DNA of 64,000 nucleotides from Mariannaea sp. PMI_226 (lineage: Eukaryota; Ascomycota; Sordariomycetes; Hypocreales; Nectriaceae), in assembly GCA_024336345.1 (NCBI GenBank), contig JANFOG010000004.1, positions 62,001-126,000 of the forward strand, read 5' to 3'. Positions 36,843 through 49,878 of the stretch are shown here, piece after piece. Each line of letters begins with the position of its first letter. Position 1 is the stretch's first letter. Made by a program: the position numbers and the translations under genes. The notes under the pieces are model-generated. The model was not told the DNA's origin, ran no database searches, and was given only the letters and a program-made list of their open reading frames with translations.

Positions 36843-38070
36843 AGAGAGATAAGAATATGTTGGAGAGTAGTCACGGAATAAGATAGCTGCTATAGACAGA
36901 TAGCCGCCTGGTTTGTCAATAGACTAAATGATGAGTGTGGGACAGAGGGTTTTAGCACCAAGTTGTAATGTTATATAGGTACTCGAAGTCAAGTAGTCAC
37001 TCGTAATTGCTTGTCTAGTAACATAGAGAAGAAAAGTCAAAACGGAGGGCATGACAGTCAGGCCGAGTGACTCATGGCAGTGTGTAAACATGAAGACGGC
37101 AATAATCGGAAATAACAATCCAAGTTACAGACGGCCTGCTCCTCCTGGCCAAAGACTAACGATATCGTGAGGCGCAGATATCATGAGTAATAGACGATGC
37201 TTGACGTAGGAAAACGAAGTCTTTCAATTCATTAATGGATTGTATTACCGTGGGGCTGATGTTGTCATCTCTTGTTGTGGGAGAAACGACATTATCCTGC
37301 ACTTGCACACCTTTCGGTGGAGCCATTTTGGTCCAGCAGCTTATATTGTGGTCCGTCTCTTTGGTAGTTATTTACGTATGGTGGTTTGAGGGCTATGGCG
37401 AACAGCGGTTATGATTTCCGTAATGAGTTTAACTTGCCACAGCATGCCATATTGTCCGACATCCACAAACTCTGTCGGTCTATTTGCATGAGCTTGGTAT
37501 CAAACATGACGCGATGCGAGTAGCACACCAACGGGCAACAACGACAGCTCAGCTTTGGTTTAGCAATACGAAACCAAACGCCCAGAATTATTCGACTGAT
37601 GAGACTCGCAAATTTCCTGATTGCACACCAAATCTGCAAACCATCAAATAAGACGCTCAATATGGTGCCATAATTTAACCTGAGCCGTACCAGAGCTCAA
37701 CTTCTTTTCCTAGTATTTCTTTAATGCATACGATCTAGAAATTGATGTAACGTTCTCGAAGTTCTGGCTCATAGTAAATATTCACTGCTAGGACACTAAT
37801 CTTTTAGTCTCGCGATTGTGATTGTGGGGGAGAAAGGAGGGTTGAGTTTGCGAGAGTTCTGGCATAGATTTGCAATCTGATCTGCGCTTAGATCTTGGAG
37901 CCATGTTATATCAATTTCACCCATTCCCAGTAATTTCGGTTATATAACTAACAACTAATTTCCTTAGGACTCCATGGCTAGACAAGGAAGATACCGTTTT
38001 ATGCTCCAGGGGAAAGCCTAATTGTCAAGAGGAAGGGCTTATGTTATATCAAATTCCCGCAACTCACCCG
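36843..38070. other. Intergenic, no supported gene
   Basis: About 1.2 kb with the methyltransferase promoter at its left end. Only short frames without motifs. I see nothing else. Confidence 0.45.
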
Positions 38071-39856
38071 TCAAGCAAAAGACGGAATTGTTTTACTAGA
38101 GCTGAGAATTGCACTCAACCTCTCATTGTAGTTCATTTCAGAGGTATTCTGCAGGTCGTCTTGAATCCAGACAGATTGTAATAATCCACGTAATAATTGT
38201 AAGTTCAGGGAATGCGTCTTTCGGCTGGTCTCATCAATAGCATCGAGAATTACAACTCGATGAGCATCGGTGCGTGCTTCGCATCCAAAGATGAGCAACG
38301 GAAATAGATGCTTACAGGCTCGGATATTCTCAATGATATTGAATGCTGAATTAATCCAGGCGTTGACCTTGGTTGACAACTCAGAGATATTGTTGGACAC
38401 CCGTTCAAGGTAAACTAGTGCGGCCAGTCGAAAGAGGCTTAAGAGATTGTTTACCTCGGGTATGGGCAACCTATCCTGCGATAGCTTCAGGAGTAGACTT
38501 GACTTTGTTACGATATCATCGAGTGTAACTTCAAGCGTCTTCAGATGTTTTCGGTACGTTTCGCTATGATATCGCGGGTTTGAGGATGCCACAAGGCTTT
38601 TAAATACCTCGGACAGAGGCTCTAGAACTGTTAAAGAACAAGAACCCAAACCTGCAATCTGTAGTTCTATGTGTAAGCGCTACATTACTGTCATTCTTGA
38701 TGACTGCTTACTTACCCGTGATATTGTGCTGAGGGTAGGCCCTAGGGGGTGCGCAAAGTCCCATTCTGCTGCCTTCTGACCGAGCCGCCAGTGCCGAAGT
38801 GAGAATTGAGCCATCACGTCGTGGTAATACACCCAATTTACCATCGCGAGGAACTCGACCGGGAGAGTCCGCTTCCTCGGATTTATTGCCTGGATCAAGC
38901 GCTTAGCGCCATTAACATACCAGAGCCATGGCCCTGGCGTCTGTGAATTTGCTTGAACCTGCGCTGCCATTAGTAACAACAGCCGATACCTATGGGAGAA
39001 ACGAATTGCTTACCTCGAACGAACATAAAAGCATGCTAGCCGCAACATGCTGTATAGTTTCGGTGTCATCCAACCCTTTTTGGGCCGAGGACTTCAGTGC
39101 GTGTATTGCTGAACCTTGTAGTCGAACCGACTCGGCTCTTGGGCCATGACGATGCACTGAGGCAACAGCAAATATAGCGTGTAAAACTGCGTTGGAAGAT
39201 TCCGCCGCATTTGAGAATGCCAATCGAGTTAACGCCCCAAGAAACTTGTAAGGATTGTCATCGCATGTGGACAATGTATGAACTGCGATGGATTCGACTA
39301 TCTTGCTATTAGCGGGGCAGGTCCGAGACAACAACATCCCTGTACTTATAGATAGACCTTACAATAATGCAGTAAATCACTTGCCGTATCATCAACTTGG
39401 GAAGGATTCCATCTTATGGCTGCGGTAGGTGCAGGCAATGGGACATGTATAGACCAATCTGTTTTCCGTCAGATTGATACCATCTTCTTGTTATCATGCC
39501 AATGTATGCAGACCTTGAAAATATGAAGGGTTGGAGCTATCCATGTATAGCTTATTAATGTCTAAAAAGCTAGTATGTAACCATGTATTTGGCTTGATGC
39601 GTCTTGTGCTCATTGACGCAGGCGGCTCAGGACCTTCGATGGCGCGTCTCTTGTCTCGTCCTTGTGGCCATGACAATCGTAAGCCATAACCTTGGCAAAT
39701 TCGAAGTGATCGAATGCACCTCACGCAAATTGGAAAGGTGCGGTCGCATCGTATTCTGCGGTCTAGATATTATCTGTTGGTAATCGAGTTTGGCATCGCA
39801 CTGCATCATCTAATACGTTACGAACCTCTGCATGTCCCACAGCCGCTGGAAGGCAT
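38071..39856 (-). CDS. Zn2Cys6 transcription factor, PF11951-type
   Basis: Six exons can be traced: 39856-39826, 39762-39514, 39458-39363, 39339-39014, 38958-38716 and 38658-38071, giving about 510 residues. The zinc cluster spans intron 1: MPSSGCGTCRDRRIRCDRTF followed by PICVRC and CQGYGLRLSWP, a signature of this regulator group. The later parts, such as LGALTRLAFSN, VNGAKRLIQAINPRK and IFGCEARTDAHRVVIL, match the fungal_trans_2 domain, and the final introns have good TTACTAAT and CTTAC-like branch sites. One doubt remains: the gap at 39362-39340 is a 23-base GT-AG interval, too short for a normal intron. An alternative donor at 39380 would give 41 bases but drop six residues of exon 3. 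A small frameshift is another possibility, so the gene may be damaged. Confidence 0.7.
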
Positions 39857-40527
39857 TTCCGGCAGGGATTAATCATTCACGAGTCTGATCCTTACTGAAG
39901 AGGGTTGTTTTTTCTTTTTCTGTTCGTAAGGTAGGTGAAAAAAAACAAGCGCTCGTGGAAAGATGCCTGATTTCCTAGTTAGGAGCTCAGGCAAGGAGAA
40001 TGAATAATCAAGATTTGGTGGTGTCGGAAAAAAGGCTGCTGAGGTAATCTGTAATAATTTGACTTTCGGAACCTTATGATTCTCAGACGGAGAATAAGTC
40101 ACCGAACAAACCCGATCTAAGCCCAAAATAGAACCCGGGAAACTTTGCGCGAGGCTAACAATAGCTGCGACACCACATAGAGAAACACCCGAAGCCAGAT
40201 AGTGACCGAGATGGAGCATCTGGATTCCGGCTGGCAAACAAATGGCCAGGAATTTGTCATGAAGGAAATCTATCTACTTGGAATATCCGACATCAAGGAG
40301 CAAGACCACTCATCAGCCCATTCCACCATCCAAGACGTGACTAGCTAAGCCTTGCCAAACTCATGAGATTGCTAATCCAGCAGATCTAGAACTTTCGCCA
40401 TTGTTGTGAGCTTTTCGTATTTAAAGACTTAGTTTCGTCCATAGATTTTACACCTCCCATCTTCACGGACATCTCAACATCCACTTAAAACTTCCAATAC
40501 AATCTACTTGTTCCTTTCATCATCACA
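39857..40527. promoter_or_regulatory. Divergent promoter region, regulator and SDR
   Basis: A 671-base gap between divergent starts. It holds no protein-like frame. A pyrimidine-rich stretch precedes the SDR start at 40528. Co-regulation of the two genes is possible but not shown. Confidence 0.45.
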
Positions 40528-41597
40528 ATGGTGTCTGTAGTTATTATTGGGGCATCCAGAGGCATAGGAGTAAGAATTTTCCATAGATTATTACGGTTTT
40601 GTCACTAACCTCTACTTCTAGTATGCGCTGCTTGATGTCTGGTCCAGGGATGCGGCAAACACCGTCGTCGGCCTTGTCAGGGACAAAAAGACTACACAAA
40701 ACAAGGTCACCGCAGATTTTCACGAAAGAAGTAATATTCACTTAGTAACTGCTGACCTCACGGACTTTGAGTCATTACGAGTAAGTTACATTGATTGACA
40801 CCAAAAGACTTGAATCAGGAACCTCATGCTAACTTGGCTCTCTAAGTCTGCCCACGCCGAGACTGGGGCAATTTTGGGGCAAAAAGCTGATATTCTGATC
40901 GCAAATGCTGCTGTCGCCGACAGAAGCTTTGACGATATTGGTAACATGTAAGTGTTTGGGCAATCATGCCTCAAAAGCTTTCAATCGAATCTCCATATAC
41001 ATTCTGGATTTTGGCTAAAACAGGTAAAGGATTCTGAACGACATTGCTCAGTTTGATGCAGACATGTTGAACACGTTTAAGACAAACGTTCTTGGCATCA
41101 GCCACTTTCTCGCTCTCTTCACCCCGTTGCTTCAGAATGGCGAAGGGAAAAAGGCTGTCGTGATATCTTCCGGTGCGGGAGACCCCGCGTGGGTTGCGGA
41201 GAATGAGCTCGCAGGAGGAGCTCCCTATGCTATCAGCAAGGCTGCTGTCAATATGGTGGTTGCCAAATTCCAAGCACAGCTCAAGAAAGATGGCATAGTC
41301 GTCACTGCTATCAGCCCCGGCTTGGTCGACACAGAGTTTGTCACAGTCACAGAAGGTCATTTGCTCCCAACTATTTCTATTTCAAGTGTTCTCGCATTTC
41401 TGACTTCAATCATAGATCCTGCATATTCCCGCTATGTGAGCCAGATGGGCGCTATAGCTTCCAAGGCAGAAGGATTCAATGGTCTCCTACAGCCTCTCCA
41501 GTCAGCCCTGCTGATCCAAACAGTCATCGGGAATCTTACTCTAGAGAATCATGCAGGAGAAATGGTGTCACACCATGGAAACAAGGCCTGGCTGTAA
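40528..41597 (+). CDS. Short-chain dehydrogenase/reductase
   Basis: Four exons (40528-40569, 40622-40780, 40847-40947, 41030-41597) give 289 residues. The first exon carries the nucleotide-binding motif VVIIGASRGIG, a variant of TGxxxGIG. NAAV in exon 3 is the usual NAG stretch, SSGAGDP holds the catalytic Ser region, and PYAISKAAVN holds the catalytic Tyr and Lys (YxxxK). ISPGLVDTEF closes the cofactor pocket. All introns are GT-AG. The last acceptor is taken at 41029, since the nearer AG at 41023 would give an immediate stop. The enzyme should use NAD(P)H to reduce or oxidise a small ketone or alcohol in the cytosol. The substrate is unknown. It faces the divergent Zn2Cys6 gene at 39856. 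Confidence 0.88.
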
Positions 41598-44500
41598 TAG
41601 TCACATTACTCCTCCTAGCAGGGCTCGTGTAATTTTTGGATCACTATATTAGCTTTTCAAGTTTGACCCTTGGTTGACCAGTCCCTTGTTTGCCACGACT
41701 TGATGACTTCGAGTCACGTGGTGACCACCACCGCATTCTTCAACTGATTATCCCAAGTTCGCTAAGGAATCACTGGAGAGCTACTATGTCAAATCGTGCT
41801 CTCATCGCGTCTAGATCACCGACCACGAATCAAACTTCCAGAATAATGAAACACGTGGCCATTAATCGGCTCTCCCCAAGGTTTTGTGGGTTGCTCGCTA
41901 GCTAAGGTTTGGGTGCATCACAAATACTCCCTTTTCCCCACGAAATGAATAGTGAAAGACTAGTTATCTATTAGTCGAATCCGTTCCTTAGGCGTTTGAT
42001 GACCCCATATTCATGCAAGTAATATGAAATCTTGATCTGATAGTAGTTGATCAAACAATCTACCGTCCAGATTTGTCGCAAAGCTTCAAGTGATGAGGTA
42101 GTCGATCAAGCCGCATCTAATGACTTATTACCGGGTTACGATAGCCTTAGAAATAGTTAGGTACGGTATTAGAGAAATCATGTCTTTATTCCTGGTACAT
42201 CCACTTGATCGTTATTTACTACCTTCGTACTAGTGAGTACAGCACTTCTCGGTTATGGTCCTCCATTCCTAATGGAATAAGGGAGGCTGGGATTCTTCCT
42301 GCGGCCCTCTCTATGGGCGATCTGTCAAGAAGAGTAGCCAAATGAGAGAAGTATAACTCGCTATGCTGTTCAGTGTGCATTGTCTTGATCAAATAACGAC
42401 TTATTCTATGCGAGGGACCCTACTGTCGTCAACTCCTTCCTGTAACACTTAGAGTACAACGTTTAGACTACTGGTGCCGCTTAGCTTCATGAAAGCTCAG
42501 TCATCGGGTCTGTAGGTACACGATTCTAGCCAATTGATGCAAATGGCAGCAATATATTAGCCCTCATATACATACACAGCTTGTTGATGGTAGCTTTGAG
42601 ATCCGAACGCATTGTTCGAGTATAAAACACGCGCTCTAGTGGTTTCCTCAGACGACTATTGCGGTGCTGGCTGCTGAGTTTGTAACCCACGTTTGATCGA
42701 TATCGGTCAGCTAAGTTACACCCCAGTATTTGCCAAGATGGGACGAATTTTCTAATAATGTGAGGCAAAATATTATCTGTGTTCCGAAATGTCATCCCAG
42801 GAATTCTTTGGAGCTTTTGCGAAATGAAGATACTTCGAGGGAAACTTGGGCTCTGTTTCCCTCCCCCAAAATGGTTGCTCATTTTGGCAATTCCTGGCTT
42901 CGGTTGCGTAGACCATATCAGTTTGTCTTCCTGCTCGATATGCATCTGCCAATTTAACAGTTGGCAGCAGTACGACAGATTCGTATATCACAGATATATA
43001 TATGGAATTCATATTCAAGCAGTCACAACACTGGTTTGAGAACTTTGTCGGTAGAGGCCTAACAGTCCTTCCAGTTGATGCAATATATATCCAAGGAGAC
43101 TCCACTAAAGCTGTTCCCAATTCTAATGCTGCCTTTGGTCCAAAGTTGCCCTGGCAAAACCCCCTCAACCTGATATCTAATGGGCTTCTCCATGGTTGAG
43201 ATTTTAGTCATGATAGCGTCTTGTTTTGGAATGGATTAAAAATGCCTCTTTGAAGTTCAGCCTCGAGGGCAGACTCGATGGCTCCTACCTAGTATTAAAT
43301 AAAGTATTGGCTTTACGGATCACTTCTTTCTATCCCTCGGGGTTTGCTTGACATTTCTAGTAAGCCGTTTCAGGATAGAGCCATCACGGCAGCCGGCGGA
43401 GATTTCATACTCGATCTGAGGTAAGAATCGACTGCCCTTGTTCATTTATGCAACCAATCGATGTCGAATATTAATTAGTAGAGTGATGTAGATAGCATGT
43501 AAGGATCACAGTAAGAAATACGCGCTTTTCTGGCAGTGTGATAAATAAAAAATCGTGGAACCGCAATTAGGTACGCTGCATCAAAACACGCATGAAAGTT
43601 TTTGTACTTATACAGCTTCCGACCCAGCACATGATTATTCTCTCATCTGTAAATTGAGACACCACCACCATGAATAACCCTATCGCAACGTAGCTCAGCC
43701 TCGCCTTTCCCCCTTGCCCTTGAAACCGTCTTCTGTTCTTTCGTCATCCTCAAATGGGTATAATGCGCTTGTGTCCATGGCACAACAAAACAGGCTGATA
43801 TAGGGTAGGCCAAGTGTGGGGGGTTTGCCGTTTTTCGCGTCCTCGTCTTCGCAAAAGTGATCCACACCAGCATCCCTAGTCAGTTTTCATGGTTTCATAC
43901 CTGAAATCTGAAATCTGAATTGCTGGAGATCTTGAATGGATGTATTGGCCGATATTCTTTCCGCCTTGGTCCAACTTACTGACCTGCTGGATATTAGGCT
44001 TTCTCACATGGTACTGTATGCAAAGTCATTCGTACCTTTTCCAGCGGAGGTAACTCGTTGTCAGGAGAAGTATATGAGGCATTCGGAATGGTGGTAGAAT
44101 TGAACGCTTGTCTGGGATTAGGCAAGTATTTCGTGGGTTTGCAGTTTATGGCTTTCACGCATTCACAACCTAGTATTAAAGCGCAAGAGTTAATGAATCA
44201 TCAATTGCGCTTCTCCCAATTATGAAGTTCAGGTAACATTTTTATCGTGTTTTAAATAGCTTCTCAGTATGCATGTACTGTCCCGTATTTCTGATGTGCT
44301 AGGCATGGATGAGGCGTGAGCAACGGACCTCATCCGTTTGCAGAGGGTCGCTTTACCCAACCTGAGGTCGATGTAGGGAGATGGAGGTCTCGCTCGGTCT
44401 TCAGGCTAGTCCACGGCTAGCCTCTTTCACAAGTAACGGGCTTATCTTTGCAGGGGTTTGTTCCCAGTTGCCAGTCCAGAGTACTATGTACTACCACACC

Positions 44501-45517
44501 ACTGTTGACGTACCCGGTTACTATACCCGCAACAATAAACCCTCTAATCTGTACCTCTCTTCGGACCCGTGTGTCCAGTCTTACGGCTGATCTGAAGGAC
44601 CATTTATTAAGCTAGACTGATTGAGAGCCTAACATACCGCTGCCCTGATAAGGCGGCTTTTTAGTTCAGCACAGAGTAGAGCTGATATATTTTCTTGACT
44701 CCCGACAAGGAAGCAGCTTCTTCATGATACATACTATGTACACCCCATTCCTTGACAGTAATTAGTAAGACTATATTTATCCACTCGGATCATCACCTTT
44801 GGGACGTTGTCCATTCGTTTCGGTGGCACTGAATCAGACTGTGCGATTTCATAGATTTCTATAAAACCCATCATCTTTCTATGCCTGCCCCAGGCATTGG
44901 TTTTTCCAGACTCATGTGACAGCCCTCAAGCAGTGCTGACAACACCTAGCAGGATATTTACACTGGGCGGAGCGGGGTAATGCCCTAGTCAACGCCATTG
45001 GCTGCGTGTAAAGTATGGAACTTGTGTTATATTTATTGATATGATTGCCGAACCCTGCAGTGTCGCCAATAGCGCGACTAGCAGGGTGGATGTGCTCTTA
45101 CACCCAGTGCATGGCTCATTGAGGGCAAGCGAGAGGTTTGCCGACCAAATAGTTTTACTCAATGGCGTTTCAGAGACGAATATCTCATCGTCTCATAAGG
45201 ACAAAGTAGAAGCACTAATATTGGGAGGCAGGGTGGGTTGGGAAATGTTCTAGAGAAGCGAAATAAACCCAAGGCTAATAAGGCTGGAACAGGAGAAACA
45301 AACTGCTAATCAACAAACGACTCGAACACTGCAGCTCACACATGTACCCCATGAACCCCAGACCCAACTGGATGGGTCAGTTGGGGAAGTGATATGCTAT
45401 CCCAAAATTTACCTAGCATTTTTACGCACCTGGCTCCCTCATCCTGCCTCCAGACCCGCAAAACCATAACAAAACCATAACTTCAACCCAAATGAATGCT
45501 GCTATTCGAATCGCATA
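41598..45517. other. Long gene-poor interval
   Basis: About 3.9 kb. Frames of 65-140 codons occur at 42526-43200 on both strands but none shows a family motif or stable splice model; a dead gene there is possible. I see no transposon ends, tRNA or long repeats. Confidence 0.4.
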
Positions 45518-47152
45518 ATGGCCGAGCCTCCTTGTCTAAACGTAGAGTATGTCTCTGGGGATCAACGCAGTGGTCCAGACGAGCGTGTCCCTAAGCGGCG
45601 CAACAAAACAGGCTGTTTGACATGCCGGCGGAGGTAAAGTAGAGTCCCATCTCCCTCGCCCTGACTGGTGTCTCACCCCTGCTGGCTGCGGCAATAGACG
45701 GAAACGATGTGATGGTGGTAAGAAAGTATGTGGACACTGCAGTCGCCTTAATCTGGTCTGCCACTGGCAGCAGCCTCAAGATTTGAGTCGAGGTGTGAAG
45801 CGACCGTCGTCACCGAGACCACATACGTATGTCTCGCGGAAGATAGCAATTGCGCCGGCACCAATAGTCTTCATTCAAGATGAAGGCCATGGGACAGCGC
45901 GACGCTCGTTGGATCGCAAGATGGCATTGAGGTACTACGTCCAGAGATTCAATGCCATGTTGACAACCAACCTTGAGCATAACGGGTTTCTGTCCGGTGC
46001 GTATGCTCCAGGTGCTTCACAAAAAGAAAAAAAAAGGACATCAATTAACCCCCAGCAGTATTACTCCCGATGGCAATTGAAGACAGACCACTACTAGACA
46101 TGTTGGTTGCATGGTCGTCATCTCACCTCTCTCTGTGCGAAGATCGGTACCATATTGAAGCGCTTGAGCATCGCTCCACAGCGATTCAATCATTCACATC
46201 TCTCCTCAGAAAGTACGAGTCTCCTGAGACGTCTCTTGCATGTTGTCTCGTCTTCTGCTCCATGTCTGCCATTCTCGGTGACACAACTGAGTGGCAGATT
46301 CACCTTGTTGCTGCTGCAAATATTATCCGGCACGTCTCACCCCTCTCATCATATCAAGAGGGGCTTAACAGACTATCTGCTACCTACGAGGGCCGATGGT
46401 TGTTGCGCAACTTTGCATACCACGACGTCCTCATGAGCGTCACTTCTGATCGCCGGCCTCTCATCCCGGGGCATTACTGGATCTCACGGGATAAGACAGA
46501 ACTAGACTCCTACGTTGGATTGGCGTCTGAGCTTCTAGCGTTGATATCGGAGGTTAGTTCCTTAAATGGCGAACTGCAACAGAAAGGAAATGGGACATGC
46601 AGTTCTCAGAAATCCGACACATCTAGCTCGTCAGCTTCAGAGTGCTTACATGCGGAGCGGTCATTCACTTTGACTCTGGCCTACAACATCGAGACACAGC
46701 TCCTGGGCTGGATATGCCCCGACTCCAGCGATGTGTGTATGGTGAGCCTCGCAGAATCATACCGTAGCGCGGCCCTGATACACCTATACCGTGTCATGCG
46801 ACGCCGAATACCAGGCGCATGCCTAGATGTCGACGCCAAGACCTCAAGTCATGTCGCCGCTGTAATCCATCACGTCGGGCAAATGCCGCTAGGGTGTCTC
46901 CCTGAGTGTACCTCACTTTTCCCACTCTTTATGGCTGGGGGTGAGACACGGTCAAAAGGGGATATGCAATTTTTCCGAGAGCGCTTGCAGCACATCGCCA
47001 CCTATAGACATTTTCACAATGCTGCGTCTGCGCTGTCAGTACTCGAGGAACTGTGGTTGCAACACACGAGCATCACAGGATTGATGACAGGCCTAGAATT
47101 GGATTGGTTGGATATTCTGGAACGAAGGAGTTGGAGTTTGGCATTATCTTGA
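45518..47152 (+). CDS. Zn2Cys6 transcription factor, alpha-glucoside cluster
   Basis: Three exons (45518-45633, 45698-45996, 46059-47152) give 502 residues. The zinc cluster crosses intron 1: GCLTCRRRRKRCDGGKKVCG then HCSRLNLVC, with all six cysteines. Downstream lies the fungal_trans_2 layout: VLLPMAIEDRPLLDMLVAWS, IQSFTSLLRKYESPETSLAC, SLAESYRSAALIHLYRVMRR and CTSLFPLFMAGGETR. These are typical helices of the PF11951 regulators. It is convergent with the MFS permease at 47341 (188 bases between stops), and the GH13 alpha-glucosidase lies beyond it. This layout suggests a local activator for alpha-glucoside use, though AmyR- and MAL13-type regulators belong to a different domain group. Confidence 0.88.
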
Positions 47153-47340
47153 GTGTCTCAAAGTTACTGTTTTTTGACTGTAGTCGAGTTTTGCAGTGTT
47201 GCTAGATTTCAATCCTCAGGTGGGTATATTACTCACTTTTCTAGTTCATTTCGCACTATAAAAACCCGAGATCCATCAGTAAATGTACTCCTGTATTATT
47301 CTTGTTGCGAAATTCAACAGCAACATGGTTTACTATATGT

Positions 47341-48963
47341 CTAAGCTGCCCTGTTTTCTTGTTCCTCCTCCATGTCCCCCGAGAAATTATACGTCTTGAA
47401 CTTATTGGTCGGGACCTTTCTTTGGAACATGATATCCAGCTCTTCAAAGGTGCGGCCCTTGGTCTCGGGTAGCGCAAGGAAGCACCACACAAGGCACGGA
47501 ATCGACAATCCAAAGAAGACGAAGGCCAACTTGCCCCGAAGGTTTCCCTGGTCAGGGTTGATGGCATACGGGATGCCAACAGCGCACGCAATATTGATCA
47601 AAGCGTTGACGGTTGTTGCGATAGCAATAGTCTTGTCACGGAGCTTTCCAGAGGAGATTTCAGATAGGTAGACGAAGCATAGCGGCCCAATGGTCAAATC
47701 ATAAAAGAAGTTGTACACAACCATCATGGCGCACTGAGCCCAGACCACGGCATTGTTGGTTGTGCCGTAGCCAGGAACAACGTCAAGAACGCCGACTAGG
47801 AGAAGAAGTATCACCAAGATGACGCAGCCCCAGTTGTAAATTGTACGTCGACCGAATTGTTTGAGAAGGCCCCACGAGAGAACCGTGCCCACAAAACCGA
47901 CACCGAGCAGACCGACACCCAGGTTGAAGGCACTGGATGCGTTCAGACCGGCAAGCTCGAAGAAGTAGACAGCATATCCAATGACTAGAAAGTTTCCGAC
48001 GAGGGGCTGAACGGCGTACACCATGATACAGATGATTGTGCGGCGCAAGTCGGTCTTCTTGAGACAGTCAATGAATCGAGCCTTCTCTGTCTCAACATCT
48101 TCGATCGAGGTGGTGAGCTGGATGTGAGCAAGCAGCATGCTCGTATCGACGGAGCCGTTGGTGAGGCGCTCCAAAGATCGCTGAGCCTTGTCCACCTCCC
48201 CGCGACGGACGAGCCACCAAGGGCTCTCGGGACAAAAGGGCAGCAGGACGAGGATGATGATAGGGAAAATGAGCTGAGTTGCAAATGGGATGTCGTAGGC
48301 CCACCGATCTTGCCGCGACTGGCAACCCGCCAGAACACCGCTGGCAACTAGCTGACCGATGACGAACGACAGGTTGACAAAGGCTGCAGCCACGCCACGG
48401 AACACGACTGGCGTAACTTCAGAGATGTATGTCGGTGCAATGACGGGGTATGCACCCAGCACAACACCATTGATAAGCTCGGCTATAAGGATCTGGGGAC
48501 GGTTTTGTGCTGAAGTCTGTAGCGCGATGGTGATGAGTGTAATGACACAACACCCAGCCAACGTCCAACGACGCCCAATCTTCTCCAGCGGCCATCCAAC
48601 ACCAAATGCACCCAGACACTGTCCCACCGGCACACCCAGGTTGAACGCCGACTGCCACTGTGCCTCGACGACAAAGGAACCATCCTTGAGCTCGACGCCA
48701 AAATCGTGTTGGAAGGCAGGAATTGCAATCAGTGTGCCAACGAGCTGCGGATCGAAGCCGGCCATGATGACGCCTAGACTAAACACGAAGGACCAGCCGA
48801 TGGCCGCTCGATAGGAAACAAACGCTTCCTTGAGAGTGAGGTTGTGCTCCGTGGTAGCAGCATCGCGAGCTTGTTTGATGATCGTGATGTCACCGAGGGC
48901 GGCACCAGGGGAGACAGAGATGCCATTTTCGTCAATGGGACTGATTTCGGTTTCTTTGGCCAT
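47341..48963 (-). CDS. MFS alpha-glucoside/maltose permease
   Basis: An intronless frame of 540 residues from the ATG at 48963, chosen because MAKETEISPIDENG begins a typical cytosolic tail; an in-frame ATG at 49065 would add 34 odd residues. Marks of the family: VFSLGVIMAGFDPQLVGTLI in helix 1, PESPWWLVRRGEVDKAQRS before the central loop, KQFGRRTIY between helices 8 and 9, and ALPETKGRTFEELD after helix 12. It is clearly the same type as the permease at 17729, but the two are diverged and differ in introns. It should import maltose, isomaltose or related glucosides with protons. It lies between the Zn2Cys6 gene and the GH13 alpha-glucosidase, with which it probably forms a MAL-like cluster. 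Confidence 0.93.
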   Translation of the reverse strand: MAKETEISPIDENGISVSPGAALGDITIIKQARDAATTEHNLTLKEAFVSYRAAIGWSFVFSLGVIMAGFDPQLVGTLIAIPAFQHDFGVELKDGSFVVEAQWQSAFNLGVPVGQCLGAFGVGWPLEKIGRRWTLAGCCVITLITIALQTSAQNRPQILIAELINGVVLGAYPVIAPTYISEVTPVVFRGVAAAFVNLSFVIGQLVASGVLAGCQSRQDRWAYDIPFATQLIFPIIILVLLPFCPESPWWLVRRGEVDKAQRSLERLTNGSVDTSMLLAHIQLTTSIEDVETEKARFIDCLKKTDLRRTIICIMVYAVQPLVGNFLVIGYAVYFFELAGLNASSAFNLGVGLLGVGFVGTVLSWGLLKQFGRRTIYNWGCVILVILLLLVGVLDVVPGYGTTNNAVVWAQCAMMVVYNFFYDLTIGPLCFVYLSEISSGKLRDKTIAIATTVNALINIACAVGIPYAINPDQGNLRGKLAFVFFGLSIPCLVWCFLALPETKGRTFEELDIMFQRKVPTNKFKTYNFSGDMEEEQENRAA

Positions 48964-49878
48964 GGTGAAAACCCCACTATGTCTCTCTCCTTGTTGGACT
49001 GGATGGTGTTCTTGATAAGGCAGAATCTTTGACCAGAAAGAGAGCTTAACCATGCGCTTTTGCACGACAGCTCTTCTGTTTAATATCGGTCCGGAATAGA
49101 CACCACAGCGAACAACTGCCGTTATATGTGTTGTCTCTCAATCCCATAGCCATCTTAGCAGTTTAGGGATTAGCTACTTCTAAGGCTTGACCTCCATCAT
49201 GACCATGTGTTTGTGGAGAAGACGCCTTTTCCTCTTTAGTCCAGATAGACGCGCAAGTTAAGTCCATGAGATTGGAGAGTTCCCATCCTGCGTCAGCACA
49301 ACAGGCCAATTCATCCATGACAAATTATGAACGCCGAGGGGGGGGGGGAAGCTCCGGTGGAGAGAGACGATCCATGACTTAGGCCGCGCGCCCTAAGCGC
49401 CCGGCGCCACTAGCCACGATAGGTAAATGTCTCCATGCCCGACTTCGCTGTCTCGCCTGATTGATACAGACGGTCTTAGAGGAGTGGGGAGCGAAGTGGA
49501 GATGCTGTGGTATGCTTGTGACGATATCATCGATGATCTATAGACTTCAATCAATAAAGGCTTATATCTCATAAGCCGACATTACACTTGTAGTCACTTC
49601 ACAACCCCGACTTATCACCTTAGCCTGTGTGGCCGACCACAGCTATTAGCATGCGGGGAAACAACTAGATGCGTTCTGCTTGTGTCGCATATAGAATACT
49701 AGGCGCTAAGAGGGTCTCTATCGCGTTTCGTTGGTGCTACCGGGGCCACCATTCGGACAATGACTCGAGGGTATCACACACAGTACACAACACGATAATC
49801 TCGAGATCATTTGGGCAGTGTTCTTTGCGGGTTACATAGTGTGGCTGCCACGTTACGCAGAAATACATGAACTAGAAT
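48964..49878. promoter_or_regulatory. Upstream region of the permease
   Basis: A 915-base gap before the end of the GH13 gene. It has an 11-G run at 49338-49348 and a GC-rich patch (GGCCGCGCGCCCTAAGCGCC) around 49383-49402. I found no repeated CGG-type sites by eye. No gene is seen. Confidence 0.45.

Noticed and set aside
42526..43200. Overlapping frames of 75-140 codons on both strands
   Set aside because: No motif, no splice model that extends them, and no signal peptide.
48359..48814. 151-codon plus-strand frame
   Set aside because: Antisense shadow of the permease at 47341.
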